Source: a virus
Virus record (IMG/VR): IMGVR_UViG_3300005253_000643
Coordinates: 1 to 29,778 of that record
DNA: 29,778 nt
Direction: 5' to 3' (one strand)
Part shown: positions 1 to 8,487 of the stretch, in pieces
How the letters are laid out: every line of letters starts with the position of its first letter
Numbering within the stretch: position 1 is the stretch's first letter
The notes under the pieces: model-generated
Told to the model about the DNA's origin: nothing
The model's input: only the letters and a program-made list of their open reading frames with translations
Database searches by the model: none
Position numbers and translations under genes: made by a program

Positions 1-594
1 ACTGTCATACGTCTTGCCAATGAACCAAGAGGACCCCATTGACATATTGGATAATTGAGCATCACTGCCACCAATAGTTTCCACAATCCCATCAAAGTAA
101 CAATTCACAGATGTGCCGCTTCGCACAACAGTTGCTGAGTGCCATAATCCATCATCGTAAGTCCCAGTGCTTGTCGCATCTATTGAGCCATCCAAATCGT
201 CGTCCCTTGCAAGTAGCCGCACTGTTCCATTTGCATTACCGCGCAAAGAAATGGTGGGCCAAAAATCGCCCGGAGCGTCAGCAACTTCAATCATCCCACC
301 AGCACCGCTGGCATGAAATTGTGTGCTTTTGAACCATATAATAAAACTCCAGTTAGCAGAGCCGAAGTTCAACTCTGAAGCGTCGGGAATTGAAACAAAA
401 TCTGACGTACCATTCAAACTCAACCCATTGCCTACCCACGTCGGCCCCGTGATCATACCGTGATTCCTGTAAAACGATTCATCAACAACATTACCAGCCG
501 GTATCCCCCGCCAGTAAAAGATAAGGCCGTCGGTAGACCAGTGGCCAAGATTTAACTGCTGCCCGAACATTTTGGTGGTAACGATATTATGCAT
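1..594 (-). CDS. LamG/concanavalin-like virion protein, C-terminus cut by window edge
   Basis: An open frame of 198 codons runs off the left edge without a stop, so the C-terminus is missing. The start ATG sits a few bases after GGAG and overlaps the end of the upstream gene by 8 bases. The protein has the pattern of LamG/concanavalin-like jelly-roll domains: an N-terminal 'GLIFYWRG' strand, 'LNGTSDFVSIPD' near residues 63-75, 'WSFIIWF' near 83-90, and 'DDGLWHSATVVRSG' with 'CYFDG' near 150-170. In the family these folds bind carbohydrate or act as fibre side domains. Its place at the distal end of the tail module suggests a receptor-binding or fibre-associated virion protein. The fold call is firm; the role is inferred. 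Confidence 0.75.
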   Translation of the reverse strand, partial: MHNIVTTKMFGQQLNLGHWSTDGLIFYWRGIPAGNVVDESFYRNHGMITGPTWVGNGLSLNGTSDFVSIPDASELNFGSANWSFIIWFKSTQFHASGAGGMIEVADAPGDFWPTISLRGNANGTVRLLARDDDLDGSIDATSTGTYDDGLWHSATVVRSGTSVNCYFDGIVETIGGSDAQLSNMSMGSSWFIGKTYDS

Positions 595-1243
595 CAGCTC
601 CAGCTTCCGTGCAATAGGCTATCTCGCATTTGGTTACATCTGCTGTATCCTCAAGGAAGATAAGTTTACCGTGATTATCAAGACCACCTGCGGTTGGATT
701 GGTAACGCCAAGATTTGTTTGTGCAGCAACTTCTGAACCTGAAAAATCTGATTTTACGGCAGCACCAAGAACCAAGACAATAAATCGTGTAATTTCCTCC
801 CAGTCATCAACTGCATCCTGCTGCCTGCCCTGAACAATAATCTCTATACCTGTGGTGTTTGCTGTAACAGAAGATTGGCAAACGGCAATATCAAGAATTG
901 ATCCCCATGAAGCGCTGACATCAAAATCAGAACTTACTGCTACTGCTGCGGCAAGAGCACTTGGCGTTAATATTGCCCAGTCGTCACCCTGATTAGCCGT
1001 CTTGGTAGGCGTGGTTATCGAAGTAGTCCTCAATAATCGTGTTCGATAATGAACTCGCCCACCGTCTGGGTCAAATGCACCATTATATATTACTCTTGCA
1101 GCCTTATACGCTAACGGAATGGCAATACCGGTTGTATACACTGCCGAATTAGTGGCATGATCCTGTGTGTAGACATCATCAGCACTGTCTTTTGCGAAAA
1201 GGATGCCATCCAATACTTGAATTGTATCTATCGCTATAGCCAT
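587..1243 (-). CDS. hypothetical tail/virion protein, 218 aa
   Basis: I do not recognise a family. The protein starts at ATG after AAGGAG with good spacing. It is rich in Ala, Thr, Asp and Val, has no signal peptide or membrane segment, and alternates short hydrophobic strands with polar turns, as beta-structured phage virion proteins do. A segment such as 'EEITRFIVLVLGAAVKSDF' (about residues 149-167) suggests a structural core. It lies between a fibre-like gene and a LamG-like gene, one of a run of short distal-tail genes. Its start context (TAAATCATGGCT) is shared with two genes inside the nozzle-locus cassette. A virion role is inferred from context only. Confidence 0.6.
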   Translation of the reverse strand: MAIAIDTIQVLDGILFAKDSADDVYTQDHATNSAVYTTGIAIPLAYKAARVIYNGAFDPDGGRVHYRTRLLRTTSITTPTKTANQGDDWAILTPSALAAAVAVSSDFDVSASWGSILDIAVCQSSVTANTTGIEIIVQGRQQDAVDDWEEITRFIVLVLGAAVKSDFSGSEVAAQTNLGVTNPTAGGLDNHGKLIFLEDTADVTKCEIAYCTEAGADA

Positions 1244-1246
1244 GAT

Positions 1247-1477
1247 TTACTCCTTAACTCCACCTGCTAAAATTCTTGTTACTGTTATTGTTCCCGATAC
1301 ATCCACCTCCGAAGATGGACTTGCTGTTTTTATGCCCAGCCTTTTGTTTGTATCATCCCAGAATAACTCAGAAGTCTCTGCATTTACCCATCTTTTGAGT
1401 GTATTGTCCCAGAAAAGGACTTGGCCTTGGGCAGTACCGCTCTTTAGCCGACCGTCAATTATTGCATGGACTTCCAT
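1247..1477 (-). CDS. small tail-fibre-like protein, 76 aa
   Basis: This short protein contains two back-to-back fibre-type motifs: 'GQVLFWDNTLKRWV' (about residues 18-31) and 'LFWDDTNKRLGI' followed by 'PSSEVDVSGTITV' (about 38-65). The 'W(D/N)xTxxxLGIxTxxPxxxLDVxG' pattern is common in phage tail fibres and in regions preceding S74-type intramolecular chaperone domains. Here it stands alone as a 76-aa gene with no chaperone domain. It begins immediately after the giant ejection-protein gene and ends 3 bases before the next start. It may be a fibre adaptor or a remnant of a longer fibre. Fibre-like is well supported; the exact role is not. Confidence 0.65.
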   Translation of the reverse strand: MEVHAIIDGRLKSGTAQGQVLFWDNTLKRWVNAETSELFWDDTNKRLGIKTASPSSEVDVSGTITVTRILAGGVKE

Positions 1478-4400
1478 TTATTCAATCCTCTCTAATGGAG
1501 CCAAAGATCTTTCAAGCGCTCTTCTTAGCTCAGCTATTTCATTTCCGGAATACGCATTGTTGTCTTGAAGCCACTGAAGAAACCCTACTCTATCTGATTT
1601 CGACATCACTTGCCAATAATAAAATATAGGGGCTCTATGTTTAAGAATCCGCCCGGATACACCTTCTGCGGTTTCATATCTATCAGATTCCGCCATAAGC
1701 CTTATCGCGTCTTCATTCAATCCTCTATTAAGCAAAGAATCAATCTTCACATCTGTTGCATCCCTGTCAATGTCTTGTTCCACTTCCCATTCTCTCATAA
1801 GTCTGCCGAACTTGCCGCCTGGACCGAGATAATAACTACGACCACTTATAACTTGTTTCACCTTGGCCGCCTGTTCTTTCCAGTCAGTCCAAATAGCCAA
1901 AGTTTTTGCCATAGCTACAACAATCTTATCTTTATCCTCTTCACGTCCACGACGAGTATAAACATAAGCTATAGCAAATTGTGTCAATAATTTCTGGGGA
2001 ACTGTTTTGTCCGGGTCGGTCCAGTTTACAATATCTCTGTATACGGGCGTACCCAACTTGAAAAATTCACCGAACGGGTCACGTGATTGCCTACGTCTTG
2101 GCCCACCCAACAACCTAATAAGCAAAGATGGAACCGGTGCGAGATTCAAAGCAATAGTATCAGTGAATGGGCGTTGTGTTATCTTTACCCCTTCTAATAA
2201 TGGGTCTGACAAAGAATATACCGTATCTACATTTGTTGCAGGGTTATGGATTACCAGTTTATATCCTTTTTCTGTACGCACATCTCGTTTTTCGTTTATC
2301 TTGTATGCAATAGCAGCAGACACTATCGCGGGCAAACCCCACCGAATAAACATTTTGTATCCTACGGTCCTAAGTAGCGGCCCTTTCATGCGCCATGGAT
2401 GAGGTGCAACATTGCGCCAGAAAAATGAAAAGTTCCCGACTCGATATGACGGCGTAAACATTGCCTTATTGATCCACCGCTTTGTCTCTTTCGGGATAGA
2501 ACCATAATTTACCATCGCATCATTCACCCATTCGATTTTCTCAAAGTCCGTCATACCTTCAAGCATGGGTGTATCTTTTACGGCTTCATAAGCTGCAATC
2601 CGCATAATCTCATCCATATTCCATGTAGACATATCATTGACTGCACGTAAATTCTTTGGAATGTTTACTGGATTCAACCATTTAGCAGCAATGCGAGCGG
2701 CCTTTTCACCACTTGTCTCCCTGATATGATTCAACATATTTTGAGTTACCTCAACAACCGCAGGCTTATAACTAACAATGTTATTGAACAATCCTGCTTT
2801 GCGTAACTTTTGATATTCCGGTCCTTTCTCTGCCCATATCTGGATTGCTTTCGGCGGTTGAATATGTAAAGGTCCGCCCTCCATCTGTGGAAGCAATAAC
2901 GGTATCGCACCTTTAACACCACCTGCCCGCCATAGCTGAACAGCATCATTCTTTGTCATCACGATAGGATTGTAGAATCCTATAATTTTCAATCCAAAGT
3001 TCAACTTGTCATACGCGCGTTCCAGGGCAGAAAAGTTACGTGTATATGCAATCTCTTCCAACGCCTCTGCTATTGGAATAGGATATTTTCTGAATTTCTT
3101 AATATGAATCGGCTTGCCTTCTTCATTGACAAATGCCTGATGTTGGACACTGGCGGGAAAGATTCTTTCGTCTATTCGTACCCATTCTTTAGGAGCTAAA
3201 TCCTCCGGCAATGACAAGTCTTTATTCAAATTGATTGCGGTAATCAAATCATTGGCAAGTTCAGCCCGTGCCACTTCATGTGCCATGTGCGCATAAGATA
3301 CAGCCAAAGGCGCAGGTGTAAGGCCAAGTTCTTTTGCCTTTTCCAGAGTTGGTATTGTTCTGCCCAGAACACCTCTGGGCCGCTTGCTGATACTCCGTCT
3401 AAATCTGCCAATTATTCTTTTGCCTACCGGGTCAGTTTCGTAAAAATGATGAAGATATTGCAAGTCTCTTGCTTCTTCGATAGCATGTTCAAGATTTGTA
3501 ACTTTCAATACATCCACTTCGTCTCTGCCAAGTTCACGTTCCAGCTTCTTCTCAAGTCGCTTGAGATATGTATTCGGCCAATCGGCAGGATAACCAAGCT
3601 CTTCAAGACGCCTGCCATATTCTTCAATACCAGCCTCCAGCACTTTCAAGGTAGGTGTTAAGTCGTCCGGCAAATCCGGAAATTTCTTCGGCTGCTCACG
3701 ATGTTGCTGGATAAGAGTTTCTTCCTCAATACTGAGATGTCCGAACTTTTCAATAGCGTCCTTCGCCACAACCTTTGGTAATTCTCGTAACTGCTCTTCG
3801 TATTCGATAAAGACTTTACGGACATCCGGGTCAAGTCCACCAAATCGTCTGATAAGTTTCGTTGCTTTTTCCGATACTTGTTTTACTTGAGGTCCGGCAT
3901 CTACGAGCGGGCCGAAGTCTATGAAGCCGGGACGCATTGCTACTGTTGGCGGTTTCTTTTCAGGTGGACGCTGTATCTTTGCTTGTGGCTTCAGTATTGT
4001 TATTGGTGGTTTTGGACCGATAGGCTTCCTCGCCACCTCGGTAGGGACAGGTGTGGGTTTGGCTTCTGTGGGGGGTTGGGCAAGAATATCTAAAACTTTT
4101 TCGCCTTTTAATCTTTCTGGGTTAGTTATCAAACCTTCAAAATCGGCATCTTTAATTAACTGCCGCCTTTGTTCGATCGTTTTGCTTTCATCAAATACTC
4201 TTCTTGCTGTACCCGGCTCTAATTTTATGCCTGCCTGCTCTTGTATCGTATCAGCCCTAATTCCACCCTCGGCTTCTCCCGCCCCCTCTGGCTTCGCTGT
4301 GGGCACGACAGGCTTGACCCCCGGTTTTGCTACCTTTGCAAGGGGTTTGGCCACTGGCGCGGCAGGTGGAGGCTTTACTACTGGCTCAGTAGGTGGCTTC

Positions 4401-5899
4401 TTTGCGGATGGCTCGGCCTTAACGATGGCTTCCTCCACAGGTTGCTGTTTGGCAATAGCATCCAAAACAGGAGCAATTCTTTGGCGAATCTGGTGAAGTC
4501 TCTGGTTCAAAACATCCTCTGTGATTTTTCCCTTGTCAAATTGCTTGTTCCAGAACCGGGCCTGCCTTGACTGGCTTACTATAAGTTTCAATGCACTGTC
4601 AGGCACTTTAGTAAGGTCTATACCATTCTTGGTGCTAATGTCCCTCAAGTTACGAACAGCCTGCGATTCCAGTTTAACACGCGCCAATTTACCAGTTCCT
4701 TTTACTGCCGCGTCAAAACCTCTGAGCGCCCACGGAAGCAAAGCAGCAGTAGCAATGGCTTCTGCGTCGCCTCCAGCAACAGCAGCAGTGCCAGCAAATA
4801 AAGCAGATTGTGAACCAGTCTTGACAAAAAATCCTTTTGCGCCTTTAATAGGAATCTTGTCAATACCACGGAGCGAAACATACATGGCAGCCCCGGCGCC
4901 CGGTATCCCGCCTTCGGCCAAGTTAAGTGTTTCCCAAGCGGTTATGTTCCTGCCCGCCGCAGCCGGACCTAATAATTTTCGGGTTATCGCCAACTTAGTA
5001 ACAAAAGCAGAAACATTCGCCACTACTTCAGTTGCTTTCTCTGGAATCGTAAGAGCAGGCGGAACATCAGTAGCTTTAAGTCCGGGCGTCGTAATCGCTC
5101 TCTCGGAAGTCTTTCGGGCTATATGTTCCAGAATAGTCTGGCCTCCGAACAGTTCGTCCTTATCATCTTCGGAAATAGCCAAAAATTCCTTCATGCCCGC
5201 ATTTTCAGGTATGAGGCCCGCATCTTTTGCAGATTGGATTCGTTCTGCAAATACACCTAATTCTATACCTAACTTCCCAGCCTGTGATTTAGTACGCAGA
5301 GTTACTAACATATTGACAAAGCTGCGCCCAAACTTCTTTAAGCCTCGGCGTATCAACCCAGGCCGGGCAGAACCTAATGCCTCCTTCATTCCTTCATCAT
5401 TCAGGGCCGAATTGATTATATCAAAATTGTTTCGGACATTCTCTACGGGTGTGCCAAGTTCTACGGCCAAGTCCCATTCTTTGCCTGCTCTCTCAAACGC
5501 GTCAAGAGGCGAAACAGATACTCGCCTTTCCGCGCCAGTGATAGCATCAACCTCTGGCAGTTCTACACCGGGGACCCCTTCGTCTACGAGTTCCCCAGCA
5601 GGAGCAAGAATATCATCAGCCACGCCTTCATCTACCAAACCTATTGGTATCCCAGTCTTTGTATCGACACCGCCAACAACCAAATTAGGATGGCCCTCTA
5701 ACTTAAATTTACTTGGAAAATGTTTCCGTGGCCCAGTCTGAAGCCTCCCTTCTTCTTTGAAAAGCCCACGATAGTCATAGAAATGCCTTGGGTCGTCTGG
5801 GTCTGTGCTTAACCCTAACTCTTCGGCAACTCTTGCATACTCTTTCTGGAAGTTGCGTTCTTGCTGAGGTGTTAGTTGTGTCAGGGTAGCAACTGCCAT
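1478..5899 (-). CDS. giant internal virion/DNA-ejection protein (T7 gp16-position), 1473 aa
   Basis: At 1473 codons this is the largest gene in the window. The N-terminus holds a 'YDYRGLFKEEG...HFPSKFKLEGHPN' motif (about residues 42-75) that recurs near the start of internal or polyvalent proteins of podophages. A helical first part (to about 470) is followed by Pro/Lys/Ala-rich linkers (about 473-545 and 603-661) and a second helical part. Around 995-1015 'FYNPIVMTKNDAVQLW' resembles phage large-polyvalent-protein-associated domains. One hydrophobic stretch near 1180-1203 (MFIRWGLPAIVSAAIAY) could insert into a membrane. No transglycosylase motif was recognised. Length, position after the gp14/gp15-like genes and the membrane-capable helix fit a protein ejected with DNA. 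The start overlaps the previous gene by 19 bases. Confidence 0.7.
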   Translation of the reverse strand: MAVATLTQLTPQQERNFQKEYARVAEELGLSTDPDDPRHFYDYRGLFKEEGRLQTGPRKHFPSKFKLEGHPNLVVGGVDTKTGIPIGLVDEGVADDILAPAGELVDEGVPGVELPEVDAITGAERRVSVSPLDAFERAGKEWDLAVELGTPVENVRNNFDIINSALNDEGMKEALGSARPGLIRRGLKKFGRSFVNMLVTLRTKSQAGKLGIELGVFAERIQSAKDAGLIPENAGMKEFLAISEDDKDELFGGQTILEHIARKTSERAITTPGLKATDVPPALTIPEKATEVVANVSAFVTKLAITRKLLGPAAAGRNITAWETLNLAEGGIPGAGAAMYVSLRGIDKIPIKGAKGFFVKTGSQSALFAGTAAVAGGDAEAIATAALLPWALRGFDAAVKGTGKLARVKLESQAVRNLRDISTKNGIDLTKVPDSALKLIVSQSRQARFWNKQFDKGKITEDVLNQRLHQIRQRIAPVLDAIAKQQPVEEAIVKAEPSAKKPPTEPVVKPPPAAPVAKPLAKVAKPGVKPVVPTAKPEGAGEAEGGIRADTIQEQAGIKLEPGTARRVFDESKTIEQRRQLIKDADFEGLITNPERLKGEKVLDILAQPPTEAKPTPVPTEVARKPIGPKPPITILKPQAKIQRPPEKKPPTVAMRPGFIDFGPLVDAGPQVKQVSEKATKLIRRFGGLDPDVRKVFIEYEEQLRELPKVVAKDAIEKFGHLSIEEETLIQQHREQPKKFPDLPDDLTPTLKVLEAGIEEYGRRLEELGYPADWPNTYLKRLEKKLERELGRDEVDVLKVTNLEHAIEEARDLQYLHHFYETDPVGKRIIGRFRRSISKRPRGVLGRTIPTLEKAKELGLTPAPLAVSYAHMAHEVARAELANDLITAINLNKDLSLPEDLAPKEWVRIDERIFPASVQHQAFVNEEGKPIHIKKFRKYPIPIAEALEEIAYTRNFSALERAYDKLNFGLKIIGFYNPIVMTKNDAVQLWRAGGVKGAIPLLLPQMEGGPLHIQPPKAIQIWAEKGPEYQKLRKAGLFNNIVSYKPAVVEVTQNMLNHIRETSGEKAARIAAKWLNPVNIPKNLRAVNDMSTWNMDEIMRIAAYEAVKDTPMLEGMTDFEKIEWVNDAMVNYGSIPKETKRWINKAMFTPSYRVGNFSFFWRNVAPHPWRMKGPLLRTVGYKMFIRWGLPAIVSAAIAYKINEKRDVRTEKGYKLVIHNPATNVDTVYSLSDPLLEGVKITQRPFTDTIALNLAPVPSLLIRLLGGPRRRQSRDPFGEFFKLGTPVYRDIVNWTDPDKTVPQKLLTQFAIAYVYTRRGREEDKDKIVVAMAKTLAIWTDWKEQAAKVKQVISGRSYYLGPGGKFGRLMREWEVEQDIDRDATDVKIDSLLNRGLNEDAIRLMAESDRYETAEGVSGRILKHRAPIFYYWQVMSKSDRVGFLQWLQDNNAYSGNEIAELRRALERSLAPLERIE

Positions 5900-7515
5900 G
5901 TCTTGCCTCCATCAAATGATATGACACGCTTGCCGGGTTCAATTATCAGTCCTTTGAAATGCGCGCGGCTGCCCAAGGCGTTCCTTTTTACCCTGACATT
6001 AGAACCGGGCGGAAATTTCAGTCCTTTATCCAACATAGTTCCGATATCGCCTACGCCTACGCTGGTTTGCCCGCCTTGCGGGCCTTGCATCTGTACTATC
6101 GTCTTTGTTGAGACTGGATGCTTTGCTAAAAAGTCAGCGGCTACGACTTCGCCCTCTGTCCTTATTCTAAGTTTTTCAGCAGCAATTGCATCTGTCATGC
6201 CACCTTTAAGTTCTTCTTCGGTAAGCGGCTTTATGGCAGGGAAGAAAAGACCTGCCAATGTATTTGCTCTCAGTAGCTCGATCTCCTCATGCGGCGTATT
6301 ACTGTACGCAGCCAACACCATTTGTGCTTGTTGATATCCCTCGCGCTTGTTTTTGTCCGGGTTATCCTGGACCCATTGTTCCATTTCGTTATCAAAACGG
6401 TCAGCCCACCAGAGTTGAATTTTACGTCTTTCTATCTGGGAATCAGTAAGTTTTCCTTCGCCTCTCAAGAAGGCAAATTCATCAACCCCCAAGTCCACTA
6501 ATTGTTCCTGTCCGTCTCTGTGAGCTTCAGCAAGAAAATCTGCTTGGACTTTCTCTAACTTTGTTTCGACAAGAGTAGACAATTCTTTGTAAGCAGCATC
6601 ATCAATAGTAGGACTTTCGCCGAAACGAGCTTCGTTGAGTAAAGCAAGTACATTCGCTTTTGTATCAGCACCTCGCCATATATTCACAGCACGTGACCGT
6701 AAATTGGCTCGGACCTGTTCGTTTGTAACAATAACCTCGCCCCTTGCCTTACGTTCAACCTCAGTGTTCATCCTGACACGCCATTGTTCTTGCTCCGCTT
6801 CAGGAACCGACGAATTATCAATCATGGTATAGTCTATCGAACCGTCATTCAACGCTTTGCCCAGTTTATCTCTGTCCGCTTCCTGTTGTATTTCCAGCGC
6901 TTCTTCTATAGCAATCTCGGTTCGTTTCTGGACCAACTCAGCTTCGTTTCTCGCGCCATCCAGCAACCGTTCTGCTTCCGTTGCAGTATAAACATCACCT
7001 AACTTAAGATTGCCGATGACAGAAGCGCTGTATTTAAGGAAGTCGCCTGCATCACCTGAATCTTTGGCTTTCTGCAACAACAGGAAATCCACCTCCTGCG
7101 CGTTTTCCTGCAACTTCGCCTTTGCTGCATTTCTTGTCTGCCCGCCCACCTGTATTATCTGCCTTGCAAGATTCTCATTATACACTCTCAAGGCTTTCCT
7201 GTTTCTCGGTGCTAATGCAGCCAAGTCCGTCGAGAGCCTCTCGAAACTATTTCCATAGGTAGCAGGGTCATCGTTTCCGTCCAACTCTATAAAGTATTCA
7301 TTGATACGATTAGATGCGTCTATGCTGCTTTTACTCAACTGAGTCTTGGCAGCCATCAAGTCCCATTTTACGCCAAGGTCAAGTATGCCCCGTCCTATTA
7401 CAGCCCCAACCAAACCTGCACCTGTTCTGGTGTCTATCCTTGCGCGTACACCGGTTGTCGGAACAACACCTAATTCTTCTGGTGCTTTTATTATCGGAAA
7501 TTTTGCATCAGCCAT
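5881..7515 (-). CDS. putative internal virion protein (T7 gp15-position), 544 aa
   Basis: This is a soluble-looking protein. Residues about 60-420 are dominated by charged, Glu/Lys/Arg/Ala/Gln-rich helix with coiled-coil character. The last 90 residues are richer in Gly, Val and Lys and end 'ISFDGGKTWQLLP', a small beta domain. There is no signal peptide or membrane segment. It sits between a gp14-like and a gp16-like gene, with a 1-base gap upstream and a 19-base overlap downstream. By synteny with T7-type phages it would be the middle-sized core/ejection protein. No catalytic motif was seen, and the assignment rests on helix content, size and gene order. Confidence 0.55.
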   Translation of the reverse strand: MADAKFPIIKAPEELGVVPTTGVRARIDTRTGAGLVGAVIGRGILDLGVKWDLMAAKTQLSKSSIDASNRINEYFIELDGNDDPATYGNSFERLSTDLAALAPRNRKALRVYNENLARQIIQVGGQTRNAAKAKLQENAQEVDFLLLQKAKDSGDAGDFLKYSASVIGNLKLGDVYTATEAERLLDGARNEAELVQKRTEIAIEEALEIQQEADRDKLGKALNDGSIDYTMIDNSSVPEAEQEQWRVRMNTEVERKARGEVIVTNEQVRANLRSRAVNIWRGADTKANVLALLNEARFGESPTIDDAAYKELSTLVETKLEKVQADFLAEAHRDGQEQLVDLGVDEFAFLRGEGKLTDSQIERRKIQLWWADRFDNEMEQWVQDNPDKNKREGYQQAQMVLAAYSNTPHEEIELLRANTLAGLFFPAIKPLTEEELKGGMTDAIAAEKLRIRTEGEVVAADFLAKHPVSTKTIVQMQGPQGGQTSVGVGDIGTMLDKGLKFPPGSNVRVKRNALGSRAHFKGLIIEPGKRVISFDGGKTWQLLP

Positions 7516-7516
7516 A

Positions 7517-8059
7517 CTAAAATCCTGTTAGAAACTTTCTGCCAAATTGTGTTTGGCTCATGCCTGTCGTAGCCTTAAATGTCCCGGCAGGGGCAACGGT
7601 TCCCTTTGCGCCTTTGAATAGGCCCGTACCGATTCCCAGAGTTGCAAGCTGCATACCAAACTGGACATTGGCCGCCCTTGCTGCACTCTTGCCCCTCTGT
7701 TGTGCGATCTTGCCTGCCAATCTGTCAAGTTCGGCCTGAGACTCAGCTTGACCCGCCAACACTTCACCCTCAAACCCTATCAGGAGATTTTCAAGTTCCA
7801 GTTCAGCAGCTTGTTCGGCAGCCAAGTCAAGAGCAACAGGAGAACCCACACCTCCGGCAGCGCCAAATTTCGCAGTCAAGGCGCTCTTTATTTCAGCAGC
7901 GCGCTTTGCCTGTCGCTTCTGGGCAAAGCCAGCCCTTGCTCTTAGGGCCTCTGCCTCCTGTAAGGCAACGGCAGCATTGAAATTGGCTATGTTCTGAGCA
8001 GATTTGCCCTCGGCCCGCAAACCCCCCGCGCCAGATAATGTCTCAAAGATTCCACTCAT
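7517..8059 (-). CDS. small internal virion protein (T7 gp14-like), 180 aa
   Basis: The sequence begins with a short glycine-rich segment, 'MSGIFETLSGAGGLRAEGKS'. A long Ala/Gln/Glu/Arg-rich helix (about residues 20-135) follows, and it ends in a glycine-rich, mildly hydrophobic stretch, 'LATLGIGTGLFKGAKG'. This composition and length match the gp14-type internal proteins of podophages, which form part of the ejected channel in the outer membrane. The start overlaps the stop of the GNAT gene as ATGA, indicating coupled translation. Family assignment is by composition and position, not by a diagnostic motif. Confidence 0.6.
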   Translation of the reverse strand: MSGIFETLSGAGGLRAEGKSAQNIANFNAAVALQEAEALRARAGFAQKRQAKRAAEIKSALTAKFGAAGGVGSPVALDLAAEQAAELELENLLIGFEGEVLAGQAESQAELDRLAGKIAQQRGKSAARAANVQFGMQLATLGIGTGLFKGAKGTVAPAGTFKATTGMSQTQFGRKFLTGF

Positions 8060-8487
8060 CGAATCGCCTTTGAATATAAATAAGCATCTCCTTTGTCCGG
8101 CCAGTACTGTTTCATTAAAGCCTCTCTTTTGAAACCAAGGGCTTCTATCATCGCTATAGCCCTTGAAAACTCCGTCCTTACGGCAGCTTCGGCCCGGTGA
8201 AGATTATTGATTTTGCTCAATTCTTCTATTTTCTCTCGTATAGCGTACAAGGCCCTGAGACCATGTATGCCTTCCTTTTTACAATCTGCGGTCAATATCA
8301 GCCAGAATGACCCTCGACCCGGCCAGAAGACTTGTACGCCGCCTACGGCGACGAGAGAACCCTCGTATACCACAGCATAAGTATTGCTGTCGGGAACCTC
8401 CGAATACAGGGTGTTCTTGACCGCACCCTCAAAAGGGTTCTCTCGCACATAGTCCAAATCTTCCTGTGTTGCAGCGCGGAAATTCAT
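8056..8487 (-). CDS. GNAT-fold acetyltransferase-like protein in T7 gp13 position
   Basis: The 143 residues show the GNAT order. An N-terminal 'MNFRAATQEDLDYV' strand-helix comes first, then central strands 'YAVVYEGSLVAVGGVQVF' (about 37-54). A helix follows in the region where acetyl-CoA binds (about 72-92, 'GIHGLRALYAIREKIEEL'), and then 'RAIAMIEALGFKREALMK' near the C-terminus, the usual GFxxE/R motif. In T7-like phages a protein of this fold (gp13) is encoded between the nozzle and internal proteins, as here. It may act in assembly rather than as an enzyme: the canonical Q/RxxGxG/A pyrophosphate loop is only partly recognisable. It overlaps both neighbours by 4 bases. Confidence 0.75.
   Translation of the reverse strand: MNFRAATQEDLDYVRENPFEGAVKNTLYSEVPDSNTYAVVYEGSLVAVGGVQVFWPGRGSFWLILTADCKKEGIHGLRALYAIREKIEELSKINNLHRAEAAVRTEFSRAIAMIEALGFKREALMKQYWPDKGDAYLYSKAIR

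Noticed and set aside
4521-5741. 406-codon open frame on the plus strand
   Set aside because: It is antisense to the giant ejection-protein gene, has no leader and has the Ser/Pro/Leu-rich composition of a reverse-strand shadow.
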